Source of the DNA: an uncultured Flavobacteriia bacterium
Lineage (GTDB): Bacteria; Bacteroidota; Bacteroidia; Flavobacteriales_D; Crocinitomicaceae
Length of the DNA stretch: 49,601 nucleotides
NCBI GenBank assembly: GCA_937975705.1
Contig: CALJTX010000018.1
Location: 1 to 49,601, forward strand
Direction of reading: 5' to 3'
Position 1 is the first letter of the stretch. Each line of letters begins with the position of its first letter. Shown here piece after piece: positions 8,680 through 16,204 of the stretch. The notes beneath the pieces are model-generated. The model did not search any database and was not told the origin of the DNA. It was given only the letters and a program-made list of their open reading frames with translations. The position numbers were made by a program, and so were the translations under genes.

Positions 8680-8707
8680 AAAAAAAGCACCTCGTAAAAG
8701 GTGCTTT
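8677..8707 (-). terminator. Rho-independent terminator of the glutathione peroxidase gene
   Basis: Minus-strand AAAGCACCT / AGGTGCTTT forms a 9-bp stem around a 6-nt loop and runs into a T-rich tract. It lies 49 nt after the gpx stop. Confidence 0.88.
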
Positions 8708-8756
8708 CAAGGGGCCTTAAAGCCTTAACTTATCAACAAAATTTCAACGATTTGAA

Positions 8757-9293
8757 CTATTGCTCAATCCAGGCAATAATAGAGGGGTCATTGGGTAAAA
8801 CGCGTGGCGAAATCACTTTGGCCAAATGGCCATTTTCATCGATAAGGTATTTCTGAAAATTCCATTCTACCTTGCTGTCTTCTTTGCCATTTTTTGCTTT
8901 TTCAGTAAGGAACTGATAAACTGGATGCATGTCTTTCCCTTTAACTGATATTTTCGACATCATTGGAAAACTTACACCGTAGTTTAATTGACAAAATTGA
9001 GCAATTTCTTTGTCTGAACCTGGCTCTTGCGACATGAAATCATTGGCTGGAAAGCCAACAATGACAAAATTCTTTGCTTTATATTTCGTGTACAAGGCCT
9101 CCAATTGCTCATATTGAGGCGTTAGACCGCATTTAGAGGCTGTATTGACAACCATTATCTTTTTGCCTTTCAAAGAAGCAAAATCAAAGGTTTTGCCATT
9201 GATATCTGTTACTTTAAATTGGTAAATACTAGTTGAATCTGAAGGAAAGAAGCTCATAAGGAGAATGCTTAAGGAAAATAAAAGGGTTTTCAT
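8757..9293 (-). CDS. Glutathione peroxidase-family thiol peroxidase, exported
   Basis: The 178-residue product has a short signal peptide (about residues 1-20) and then a GPx fold. The peroxidatic cysteine is Cys55 in NTASKCGLTPQY, and the VEWNFQKYLI block supplies the conserved Trp and Asn. The loop that usually reads Asn-Gln-Phe reads Asn-Asp-Phe here, so the classical Gln of the catalytic tetrad is replaced, a change I believe occurs in other bacterial members. It probably reduces peroxides with thioredoxin-like donors in the periplasm. It is monocistronic, with a TATCTTTG element upstream and a terminator downstream. Confidence 0.92.
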   Translation of the reverse strand: MKTLLFSLSILLMSFFPSDSTSIYQFKVTDINGKTFDFASLKGKKIMVVNTASKCGLTPQYEQLEALYTKYKAKNFVIVGFPANDFMSQEPGSDKEIAQFCQLNYGVSFPMMSKISVKGKDMHPVYQFLTEKAKNGKEDSKVEWNFQKYLIDENGHLAKVISPRVLPNDPSIIAWIEQ

Positions 9294-9321
9294 AGACGTT
9301 TTTATTTAGAACAATGCCAGA

Positions 9322-9329
9322 CAAAGATA
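9322..9329 (-). promoter_or_regulatory. -7 promoter element for glutathione peroxidase gene
   Basis: TATCTTTG on the minus strand is an exact TAnnTTTG match, 28 nt before the gpx ATG. A TTG occurs upstream but only 13 nt away, closer than the usual -33 spacing. Confidence 0.55.
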
Positions 9330-9373
9330 GTTCAGCTTGGAACAAAATTTTCATTTTTACGAATAAGGTTGAG

Positions 9374-10201
9374 ATGCGCATTTTACTTCTATTTTTTCTG
9401 CTCTCCTGCTCAATGGTATGGTCACAAAAAATGACCGGCTTTTGGCAGGGTATGTTATTTGCTCCAAATGATGAATCTGTGCTGATTCCGGTCTATCTCG
9501 ATATTTTTGTAACAAATGGCTTGGTTGATGGAAAAATCAGAATTGAGAACAAAGAAGGCGCCGGCGTTTATCCGGTAGTTGGGAAGTACGACAACAATGA
9601 ACTTTATCTGGTCACAATGAAAGCCATGTGGTATTACTTACCAGAATTTTCGCTTTCACCCTACACCTACACCCTCAAATACAATCCTCAAAATGGCTAT
9701 CTTGAAGGAACTACTGATAAGCAAGATTACCATTTTATAGCGTATCAGAGCAATGGTGAAATCTCAATGAGTAAAGCAGCTTACCTACCCAAAGACTGGT
9801 TGGTGCGCTTTAGACAAGAACTCAAGGATGGCATTTCAGCACCTCAAATTCGCAAACAAGAGTTGCTGAATTTTAGTTTTCAGCCCATATACTTTGACTA
9901 TGACAAAGCACTGATCAAAGCTGAATACGAGACTTATTTAAAGGAACTCATCAGAATGGTGAAAAGTCATTCAGATTTGCGCATCGAAATTACCGGACAT
10001 ACCGATGCGGACGGTTCAGATGCCTATAATTTGGCTTTATCAAAAAAGCGCAGCGAAGCATTACTGAGTTTCTTTGCAGCTCATGGACTTCCTAAAGACA
10101 GGGTTGTGATCGCGTACAAAGGCGAAAAAGAACCCGTTGATCAGAATAAAACCAATGAAGGCAAGCAGCGCAATAGACGCGTTGACTTCCGGTTTATTTA
10201 A
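9374..10201 (+). CDS. OmpA-domain envelope protein with unknown N-terminal beta domain
   Basis: The start at 9374 is chosen because it gives a clean signal peptide (hydrophobic residues 3-14, cleavage near Trp-Ser-Gln), whereas the upstream ATG at 9314 adds 20 hydrophilic residues. The mature protein has an N-terminal domain (about 20-150) rich in Gly, aromatic and beta-prone residues that I do not recognise. A C-terminal OmpA/MotB peptidoglycan-binding domain follows (about 165-275): YFDYDKALIKAEY, then ITGHTDADGSDAYNLALSKKR and the final NRRVDFRF. It would tether to peptidoglycan in the periplasm. The N-terminal part is too short for a standard 8-strand OmpA barrel to be certain. The stop is 1 nt from the convergent valS stop. 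Confidence 0.85.
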   Translation: MRILLLFFLLSCSMVWSQKMTGFWQGMLFAPNDESVLIPVYLDIFVTNGLVDGKIRIENKEGAGVYPVVGKYDNNELYLVTMKAMWYYLPEFSLSPYTYTLKYNPQNGYLEGTTDKQDYHFIAYQSNGEISMSKAAYLPKDWLVRFRQELKDGISAPQIRKQELLNFSFQPIYFDYDKALIKAEYETYLKELIRMVKSHSDLRIEITGHTDADGSDAYNLALSKKRSEALLSFFAAHGLPKDRVVIAYKGEKEPVDQNKTNEGKQRNRRVDFRFI

Positions 10202-10202
10202 A

Positions 10203-12827
10203 CTAAAGACTCTTTAGCTTTTCTTCTAGAATAGCGATTTTGTTGAGGGCATCTGCTTCTTTATTGCGTTCATTTGCCACAACGGCATCTGGCGCACCGG
10301 CCATGAATTTTTCGTTTTGCAACTTGCTTTGGACGCTTTTAAGGAAGCCTTTGGTGTAATGCAACTCTTCTTCGATCTTTTTCTTTTCCGCTTCGAGGTC
10401 AATTTGCTCACCAAAAGGAACAAAAAACTCGATGCCATCTACAATAAAGCTGTTGGACTGCGCTACTTTTTCTTGAACGTATTGCAAAACAGACAAATTG
10501 CCCATTTTTACTAAAATGCTATCTGCGTCTGTAGCACGGCTTGAATCGGCTTTGATGTAGAGCTCTAACTTCACTTTTGTCGCGATGTTATTTTGCTTGC
10601 GGATATTGCGGATCTGCGTGATCACTTTTTCATTGAAGGCAAACTGTTGTAGCGGCAAGAGATTTACCTCTTGGCTTACAGGCCATTGTGCAATCACGAT
10701 GTCATCGCCGGTTTGGCGCTCGCGCAATGCGTGATACAGTTCTTCGGCAACAAAAGGCGTAAATGGATGCATGATTTTCAAGATGCGCTCAAAGAAATCG
10801 AGCGTATGCTCAATAGTTTGGCGATCGATGGGCTGTTGATAGCCTGGCTTGATCATTTCTAGGTACCAAGAGCAGAAGTCGTCCCAAACGAGTTTATAGG
10901 TCGACATTAAGGCATCAGAGATACGGAATTTATCAAAATTGCTATTGATTTCGCTCAAAACTTGAGCAAAACGGTTGTCAAACCATGAGATAGCTACTTT
11001 GCTTGACAGCGGCTGTTCAATTTCTTGAACTTCCCATGAGGAGACCAAACGGTAGGCATTCCAAATTTTGTTGGTGAAATTACGGCCTTGTTCGCACTGA
11101 GAGCTGTCAAACGGGAGGTCGTTGCCGGCAGGTGAGGAAATCAGTACCCCTACACGAACTCCATCGGCTCCATATTGATTGATCAGGTCGATAGGATCTG
11201 GAGAATTGCCTAAAGACTTGGACATCTTGCGACCGAGTTTGTCGCGGACAATTCCGGTGTAGTACACATTTTTAAAGGGTTGTTGGCCCATGTATTCGTA
11301 ACCTGCAATAGCCATTCTTGCAACCCAAAAGAACATGATTTCGGGAGCAGTAACGAGGTCGTTGGTTGGGTAATAGTAGTTGATTTCTGGATTGTTGGGC
11401 TGTGTGAGGCCATTGAAAACAGAAATTGGCCACAACCAACTTGAAAACCAAGTGTCAAGTACGTCTTCGTCTTGGCGCAATTCGGTAGCTTCAATTGGTC
11501 TGCCTGCTTTTTGAGAAGCCAAAACAATCGCTTCCTCTTGGGTTTTGGCCACAACAAAATCTGCTGGACGGTCGCTGTAGTACCAAGCAGGAATGCGATG
11601 ACCCCACCAAAGTTGGCGAGAAATACACCAATCTTTGACGTTTTCCATCCAGTGACGGTAAGTGTTTTTAAATTTCTCTGGGTGGAATTGGATATTGCCG
11701 TTCATGACGTTTTCCAAAGCAGGCGTAGCGAGTTCTTTCATCGAGACAAACCATTGCAAAGACAATTTAGGCTCAATGACGGCACTGGTACGCTCAGAAA
11801 AGCCAACTTTATTGATGATGTCTTCGGTCTTGACTAAAAAGCCTTTGTCGTGGAGTTCTTTTTCGATTTCACGGCGCACCTCGAAGCGGTCTTTGCCTTG
11901 ATAGTGTGCACCATGCGCATTGAGTGTGCCGTTGTCGTTGAAAAGATCGATGCTAGGCAAATTGTGTTTTTGGCCGAGCTCGTAGTCATTCGGGTCGTGG
12001 GCTGGGGTAACTTTCAAGCAACCGGTACCGAAGTCTTTGTCGACGTATTCGTCGGCAATGACGGGAATTTCACGGTTGATCAGCGGCACCAAAACGGTTT
12101 TTCCGATAAGTTGCTGATAGCGTTCGTCTTCTGGATGCACGCAAATTGCGGTGTCGCCGAGGATGGTTTCGGGGCGCGTAGTGGCGATTGTAAGCCATTG
12201 GTCGGACTGACCAACAACTTGGTAACGCACATAAAATAATTTGGAATTGACTTCTTTATAGTTGACTTCTTCGTCAGAAAGTGCAGTGAGGGCCTCTGGA
12301 TCCCAGTTGACCATGCGTACACCTCTGTAGATTTTTCCTTTTTGAAAGAGGTCGATGAAAACAGCAATAACGGACTCAGAATATTCAGGGTCCATGGTGA
12401 AGTGCGTGCGCTCCCAGTCGCAAGAAGCACCGAGGCGCTTGAGTTGCTCTAAGATGATGCCGCCGTGCTTGTCTTTCCATTCGAAGGCATGCGATAGAAA
12501 TTGCTCGCGGGTGAGGTCTGATTTTGAAATACCTTCAGCTTTGAGTTTTTGAACAACTTTGGCTTCAGTGGCAATGGAGGCGTGGTCGGTGCCTGGCACC
12601 CAACATGCGTTTTTACCGAGCATTCGGGCTCTGCGCACCAATACATCTTGAATGGTATTGTTGAGCATATGGCCCATGTGCAAGACACCCGTAACGTTGG
12701 GCGGCGGAATAACAATAGTGTAGGGCTCGCGGTGATCAGGGGTAGAGTGAAAATACCCTTTATCTAACCAATGTTGATACCATTTTTCTTGCGCAAGTTG
12801 CGGTTCATATGTTTTTGCAATCTCCAT
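10203..12827 (-). CDS. valS: Valyl-tRNA synthetase
   Basis: This class I synthetase of 874 residues charges tRNA-Val. The ATP-binding signature His-Met-Gly-His is at residues 50-53 after PPPNVTGVL, and Lys-Met-Ser-Lys-Ser is near 534-538. The editing (CP1) domain includes the TTRPETILGDTAICV segment near 215, and WCISRQLWWGHRIPAW follows near 400. The C-terminal end has a charged coiled-coil arm (DLEAEKKKIEEEL), as in other ValRS. It has an exact TATCTTTG promoter element 17 nt upstream of the ATG. Confidence 0.98.
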   Translation of the reverse strand: MEIAKTYEPQLAQEKWYQHWLDKGYFHSTPDHREPYTIVIPPPNVTGVLHMGHMLNNTIQDVLVRRARMLGKNACWVPGTDHASIATEAKVVQKLKAEGISKSDLTREQFLSHAFEWKDKHGGIILEQLKRLGASCDWERTHFTMDPEYSESVIAVFIDLFQKGKIYRGVRMVNWDPEALTALSDEEVNYKEVNSKLFYVRYQVVGQSDQWLTIATTRPETILGDTAICVHPEDERYQQLIGKTVLVPLINREIPVIADEYVDKDFGTGCLKVTPAHDPNDYELGQKHNLPSIDLFNDNGTLNAHGAHYQGKDRFEVRREIEKELHDKGFLVKTEDIINKVGFSERTSAVIEPKLSLQWFVSMKELATPALENVMNGNIQFHPEKFKNTYRHWMENVKDWCISRQLWWGHRIPAWYYSDRPADFVVAKTQEEAIVLASQKAGRPIEATELRQDEDVLDTWFSSWLWPISVFNGLTQPNNPEINYYYPTNDLVTAPEIMFFWVARMAIAGYEYMGQQPFKNVYYTGIVRDKLGRKMSKSLGNSPDPIDLINQYGADGVRVGVLISSPAGNDLPFDSSQCEQGRNFTNKIWNAYRLVSSWEVQEIEQPLSSKVAISWFDNRFAQVLSEINSNFDKFRISDALMSTYKLVWDDFCSWYLEMIKPGYQQPIDRQTIEHTLDFFERILKIMHPFTPFVAEELYHALRERQTGDDIVIAQWPVSQEVNLLPLQQFAFNEKVITQIRNIRKQNNIATKVKLELYIKADSSRATDADSILVKMGNLSVLQYVQEKVAQSNSFIVDGIEFFVPFGEQIDLEAEKKKIEEELHYTKGFLKSVQSKLQNEKFMAGAPDAVVANERNKEADALNKIAILEEKLKSL

Positions 12828-12844
12828 GACTTCGTTTAAAGTGG

Positions 12845-12852
12845 CAAAGATA
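12845..12852 (-). promoter_or_regulatory. -7 promoter element for valS
   Basis: TATCTTTG on the minus strand matches TAnnTTTG exactly, 17 nt before the valS ATG in the gap after the DUF1573 gene. No TTG at the -33 position was found. Confidence 0.55.
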
Positions 12853-12881
12853 GCAAATATCTGAGCGCGCGCTGCGACTAT

Positions 12882-13295
12882 CTAGTTGGTAACTGGAGAA
12901 TCTGAAGGGGTCAGGACCGTGCCTTTGATAGTGAGTACGATGGGGTCACCGACATTTGAGAAAACCGTTATGGTTTTGGTGAATGCACCAACGCGCTTGG
13001 TATCGTAATGTACTTTGATAACGCCTTTTTTACCTTTTCTAATTGGTGCTTCAGGACGATCAGCGGCGGTACAGCCACAACTGGTTTGAACATTCGTAAT
13101 AACTGCGGCTTTCTTGGAAGTGTTCTTAAATTCAAAGACAAAAAGATCTTCGGATCCGTAGGGTATGTTTTGGCGTTCAATTTCAAGAACCGTAAAGCGA
13201 AGTGCAGGCTGGGTTGTTTTTTTTGTGGTCTCGGGTGTTTGGGCAAAAAGCAATTGAGAAAAGAACAAAACAAAAGTGAGTTGTAAGAATTTCAT
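12882..13295 (-). CDS. DUF1573 periplasmic Ig-like protein
   Basis: The 137-residue product has a signal peptide (residues 1-18, ending Leu-Phe-Ala-Gln). The mature part matches the DUF1573 pattern: EFKNTSKKAAVITNVQTSCGCTAA near 50-75, followed by KGKKGVIKVHYDTKRVG and an Ile/Val-rich end, a single immunoglobulin-like beta sandwich. The Cys-Gly-Cys pair in the Ser-Cys-Gly-Cys-Thr motif is invariant in the family; its function is unknown. The gene has one of the best-spaced promoters of the window (TTG-N18-TATTTTTG) and an unusual palindrome in the 5' region. Confidence 0.88.
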   Translation of the reverse strand: MKFLQLTFVLFFSQLLFAQTPETTKKTTQPALRFTVLEIERQNIPYGSEDLFVFEFKNTSKKAAVITNVQTSCGCTAADRPEAPIRKGKKGVIKVHYDTKRVGAFTKTITVFSNVGDPIVLTIKGTVLTPSDSPVTN

Positions 13296-13337
13296 GACGT
13301 GGTGTTTTAAAGGATTGTTGGTACGATTAACAATACA

Positions 13338-13388
13338 AGTTTATATAAACTCTGTAGAACAAAAATAAAATTAACACATTTTTAGCAA
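13338..13388 (-). promoter_or_regulatory. Promoter of the DUF1573 gene with downstream 14-bp palindrome
   Basis: On the minus strand TTG (13386-13388) and TATTTTTG (13360-13367) are 18 nt apart, the expected Bacteroidota -33/-7 geometry. Just downstream, at about +3 to +16 of the predicted transcript, lies a perfect 14-nt palindrome AGTTTATATAAACT (13338-13351) flanked by TACA and TGTA. Confidence 0.6.
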
Positions 13389-13975
13389 GACACCAGCAAC
13401 ATTTCCCTGAGGCCGGGATAAGTTTCAGTAAGGCGTTCTTTCCAGACGGATTCAGAAAGCCAGAAAACAGCTTCGATTCCTTCTTCCATTTGAGGTTTTA
13501 AATGTGCATCGCCGGTAAATCTAAAGACAAACCAATTGTTTTCTTTGAAAATAGATTTGTTTTTAAAGGAATAAACATGGTAGGTGTTTGGGAGCTGCGC
13601 TACCTCTTCAAAAGATCCGGTCAAGCCTGTTTCTTCTTGGATCTCACGAATAGCTGCTTGCAAAACGCCCTCTCCTTTTTCAATTTTGCCCTTGGGTAAA
13701 TCGAGGTGCTCGAATCGATGCATCCACAAATAAGCATCGGCTTGCGCTTGCTGCACCAAACCACCTGCGGTTTGCACAAACTTGAACTCCTTAAAAAAGG
13801 AAAACATAGCCAGTTTCGGATCGGCAGAAACCACTTGAAAATTACGGTTTTGGACTTGAACGCACAATTCTTCATAAGAATGCGGTGACAAGTGAGGCCA
13901 ATTTGGCAAGTTTTGATCAGTTTCACTAAAAAAGATGTAACTCGATTCTATGAAAACTTTGTATTTTTGCAGCAT
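13382..13975 (-). CDS. Nudix hydrolase
   Basis: The 197-residue product carries a Nudix box at about residues 103-125: Gly-Lys-Ile-Glu-Lys-Gly-Glu followed by AIREIQEETGL, the catalytic Gx5Ex7REUxEExGU pattern for pyrophosphohydrolysis of nucleoside-diphosphate derivatives. The substrate cannot be told from sequence. The N-terminal segment (about 1-75) is an extra domain before the Nudix fold. The ATG at 13975 is preferred because the N-terminus then reads like other members; a longer frame runs back into pyrE. Its start codon and that of divergent pyrE share the tetranucleotide CATG. Confidence 0.85.
   Translation of the reverse strand: MLQKYKVFIESSYIFFSETDQNLPNWPHLSPHSYEELCVQVQNRNFQVVSADPKLAMFSFFKEFKFVQTAGGLVQQAQADAYLWMHRFEHLDLPKGKIEKGEGVLQAAIREIQEETGLTGSFEEVAQLPNTYHVYSFKNKSIFKENNWFVFRFTGDAHLKPQMEEGIEAVFWLSESVWKERLTETYPGLREMLLVSC
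13962..13969 (+). promoter_or_regulatory. -7 promoter element for pyrE (leaderless candidate)
   Basis: TATTTTTG matches TAnnTTTG exactly and ends 4 nt before the pyrE ATG. It lies inside the first codons of the divergent Nudix gene. No TTG at the -33 position was found. Confidence 0.55.
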
Positions 13976-14630
13976 GAATGTGAACAAAGATTTGAGCCTA
14001 AAGGTAGCAGAATTGCTTCTCAAAACAAAAGCAGTACGTCTTCAACCAGACAAACCCTTTACTTGGGCCTCTGGATGGAAGTCTCCAATTTACTGTGACA
14101 ACCGCATCACACTCAGCTTTCCTGAAGTGCGCACCCATATACGCCAAGGTTACGCGCAAACCATTTTAGACAATTTTGGCAAGCCAGACGTTATTGCAGG
14201 TGTTGCCACAGGTGGCATTGCACAAGGTGCACTAATTGCCCAAGAACTCGGCTTACCATTTATCTATGTGCGCAGCGCAGCAAAAGGTCATGGCATGGAA
14301 AACCTCATTGAGGGTGCCTATCAAGAAGGACAGCGTGTTGTTGTAATCGAAGACCTCATTTCTACAGGTGGTAGTAGCTTGAAAGCTGTTGAAGCCCTCC
14401 GCGCAGGTGGCCTCGATGTCAAAGGCCTCATTGCTACATTTACTTACGGTTTTTCTTTAGCCGAACAACAATTTAATGCAGCCAATTGCCCGCATGTTTG
14501 TCTTACCGACTACAGCACACTCATCGATGTTGCCACCAAAACAAACTACGTGAGTGCCGCAGACGAAGCAACCCTACATGCTTGGCGCAACAACCCAAGC
14601 ACCTGGATGCAAGACAACCAGGCTCAATAA
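13974..14630 (+). CDS. pyrE: Orotate phosphoribosyltransferase
   Basis: PyrE transfers ribose-5-phosphate from PRPP to orotate, giving OMP in pyrimidine synthesis. The 218-residue protein has the substrate segment KPFTWASGWKSPIYCDNR near 28-45 and the PRPP-binding motif VVVIEDLISTGGSS near 122. The ATG at 13974 is chosen over an upstream in-frame ATG at 13950 because the nine extra residues would read through the promoter element and are not part of the family. It is followed 3 nt later by a small cyclase-fold gene, so the two are probably one transcript. Confidence 0.95.
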   Translation: MNVNKDLSLKVAELLLKTKAVRLQPDKPFTWASGWKSPIYCDNRITLSFPEVRTHIRQGYAQTILDNFGKPDVIAGVATGGIAQGALIAQELGLPFIYVRSAAKGHGMENLIEGAYQEGQRVVVIEDLISTGGSSLKAVEALRAGGLDVKGLIATFTYGFSLAEQQFNAANCPHVCLTDYSTLIDVATKTNYVSAADEATLHAWRNNPSTWMQDNQAQ

Positions 14631-14633
14631 AAC

Positions 14634-15041
14634 ATGCTGACACTCAAAAGCAAAGAATTCACCCTTGAAGCCACTTGTGAACAAGTACTTCAATTCTTGT
14701 CAGAGACCCAAAACTACAAGCTCATTCTTCCTGAAAGTCAGATTGCTGATTTTCAGTCCACCCCTACCCAATTCAGTTTCAAAGCTGCCGGGCAAATCCA
14801 TTTAACACTAGAAAAACAAGAAGCAGAGGCTACGCTACTGCATTTCAAAGGTGCCAAAAACAATCCTTTTGCCTTTGATTTATTTGTTCGGATGCAACCT
14901 GTCCAAAACGGCACCCAAGGCTTCATTGAAATCAAAGCAGATGTCAATATGATGCTCAAAATGCTTGTAGAAAAACCTTTGCAAAAGCTACTCACCGAAA
15001 TGGCGCATAACCTTGCATTTCAATTAAGCAAGGGGCAATAA
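14634..15041 (+). CDS. SRPBCC (START/polyketide cyclase-like) family protein
   Basis: The 135-residue cytoplasmic protein has no signal peptide. Its pattern fits the SRPBCC helix-grip fold: an early helix containing EQVLQFLSETQNYKLILP, a middle run of beta-strands, and a long C-terminal helix with LQKLLTEMAHNLAFQL. This fold binds hydrophobic ligands; the ligand is unknown. It starts 3 nt after pyrE and overlaps the 3' end of convergent birA by 18 nt. Confidence 0.72.
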   Translation: MLTLKSKEFTLEATCEQVLQFLSETQNYKLILPESQIADFQSTPTQFSFKAAGQIHLTLEKQEAEATLLHFKGAKNNPFAFDLFVRMQPVQNGTQGFIEIKADVNMMLKMLVEKPLQKLLTEMAHNLAFQLSKGQ

Positions 15042-15764
15042 AAAACGAATTTCTTGATTGGCGAAGCTTTGCAACTCGCCTTCGACGGCTAATTGTAGCT
15101 GCCCTTGTGGATCTACACCTACTATGGTACCGCTGAAGCTTGTACCGTCTTTTTTTTCAAATTGGAGTAGCTGATTTCGAAAGCCCATGGCTTCTTCGTA
15201 TAAGCCTTTGAGTTGCAAAAAATCTCCGTAAAGCAGCTTTTGCTGCCCATTGAGTAAATCGAGGTATTCAGTGAGCACCGTAAGGGGCTTGAATTTTTGC
15301 CCCGTTTCTTGAAAAATACTTGTTGCTTGAGCGAGTTCAGGTGTTGCATTTACATTGATGCCACAGCCTAAAATACACCAATCGAGCACAGCACCTTTTA
15401 ACTGTTGCTCAATTAAAATGCCTCCTATTTTTTGCTTGCCCAAATAAATATCATTGGGCCATTTGATTTGTGCTTTTAGTCCAAAGCGCAGCAAGCATTG
15501 TTGCCAAATGAGCGCGCTATACCAAGAGAGCCGAATTTGTTCGTCTAGCGTGTATTTCGGACGAAAAGCAATGCTGAACATCAGATTTGCGGCACTGACA
15601 GACTGCCATGAATTGCCTAGTTGTCCTCTTCCCATGGTTTGATAATCTGCCATAATTACCGAACCATCTTGACAACTTCCTTGTTGAATAAGATTGGCAG
15701 CATAATTGTTGGTAGAATCGACCGATGCTAACTGAATAAAAACAGAACCGAATTTGGTCATCAT
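15024..15764 (-). CDS. birA: Biotin--[acetyl-CoA-carboxylase] ligase (monofunctional BirA)
   Basis: BirA attaches biotin to biotin-carboxyl carrier protein. Visible motifs are the biotin/ATP-binding GRGQLGNSW near residue 45, KWPNDIYLGKQKIGGILIE near 110, and GCGINVN. There is no N-terminal DNA-binding domain: the product is about 246 residues and starts almost directly with the catalytic domain, so this is the monofunctional class that cannot repress biotin synthesis. Two consecutive ATG codons (15764 and 15761) are possible starts; a longer TTG start at 15773 is less likely. A TAAATTTG element lies 16 nt upstream, back to back with that of rsfS. Confidence 0.92.
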   Translation of the reverse strand: MMTKFGSVFIQLASVDSTNNYAANLIQQGSCQDGSVIMADYQTMGRGQLGNSWQSVSAANLMFSIAFRPKYTLDEQIRLSWYSALIWQQCLLRFGLKAQIKWPNDIYLGKQKIGGILIEQQLKGAVLDWCILGCGINVNATPELAQATSIFQETGQKFKPLTVLTEYLDLLNGQQKLLYGDFLQLKGLYEEAMGFRNQLLQFEKKDGTSFSGTIVGVDPQGQLQLAVEGELQSFANQEIRFLLPLA

Positions 15765-15780
15765 GAAAATCAAGAGGATT

Positions 15781-15801
15781 CAAATTTATCAGTTAGTTTT
15801 G
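15781..15801. promoter_or_regulatory. Back-to-back -7 elements for birA (-) and rsfS (+)
   Basis: TAAATTTG on the minus strand (15781-15788) and TAGTTTTG on the plus strand (15794-15801) both match TAnnTTTG and are separated by 5 bp. Each is 16 nt from its gene's ATG. Polymerases could hardly occupy both at once. Confidence 0.55.
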
Positions 15802-15817
15802 TAATAGAAACAAATCA

Positions 15818-16192
15818 ATGGCAAAAAAGAAAAAATCAGAGCCCTCAGCGTTGCTCTTAGACGCAATTATCGAAGGGATGCAAAATAACAAAGCGCAAGA
15901 CATTACCATTCTCGACCTCCGTGAACTCGACAGCGCCGTATGTGACTACTTCGTGATTTGTAGTGGCGAATCCAGCACACAAGTAGATGGTATTGCGAGT
16001 AATGTGCAACGCAATACACGTAAAGAACTCAAAGAAAAACCTTGGCATACCGAAGGGAAATCCAATTCAGAATGGGTTTTGCTCGACTACATTGACGTAG
16101 TTTGTCATATCTTTTATAAAGATGCACGTTCTTTCTATGACATCGAAGACCTCTGGGCCGATGCCAAACGCACAGATCTTCCCAACTTATAA
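15818..16192 (+). CDS. rsfS: Ribosome silencing factor RsfS
   Basis: RsfS binds ribosomal protein L14 and blocks subunit joining when nutrients are low. The 124-residue product shows the family's core: ITILDLRELDSAVCDYFVIC near 32-50, SSTQVDGIASNV, then the W-H-x-E-G-K segment (PWHTEGKSNSEWVLLDYIDVVCHIF) near 75-100. It is the first gene of a run rsfS-ftsH-cdsA-psd with gaps of 12 nt and two short overlaps. Confidence 0.95.
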   Translation: MAKKKKSEPSALLLDAIIEGMQNNKAQDITILDLRELDSAVCDYFVICSGESSTQVDGIASNVQRNTRKELKEKPWHTEGKSNSEWVLLDYIDVVCHIFYKDARSFYDIEDLWADAKRTDLPNL

Positions 16193-16204
16193 TCTCCGTC
16201 AATT

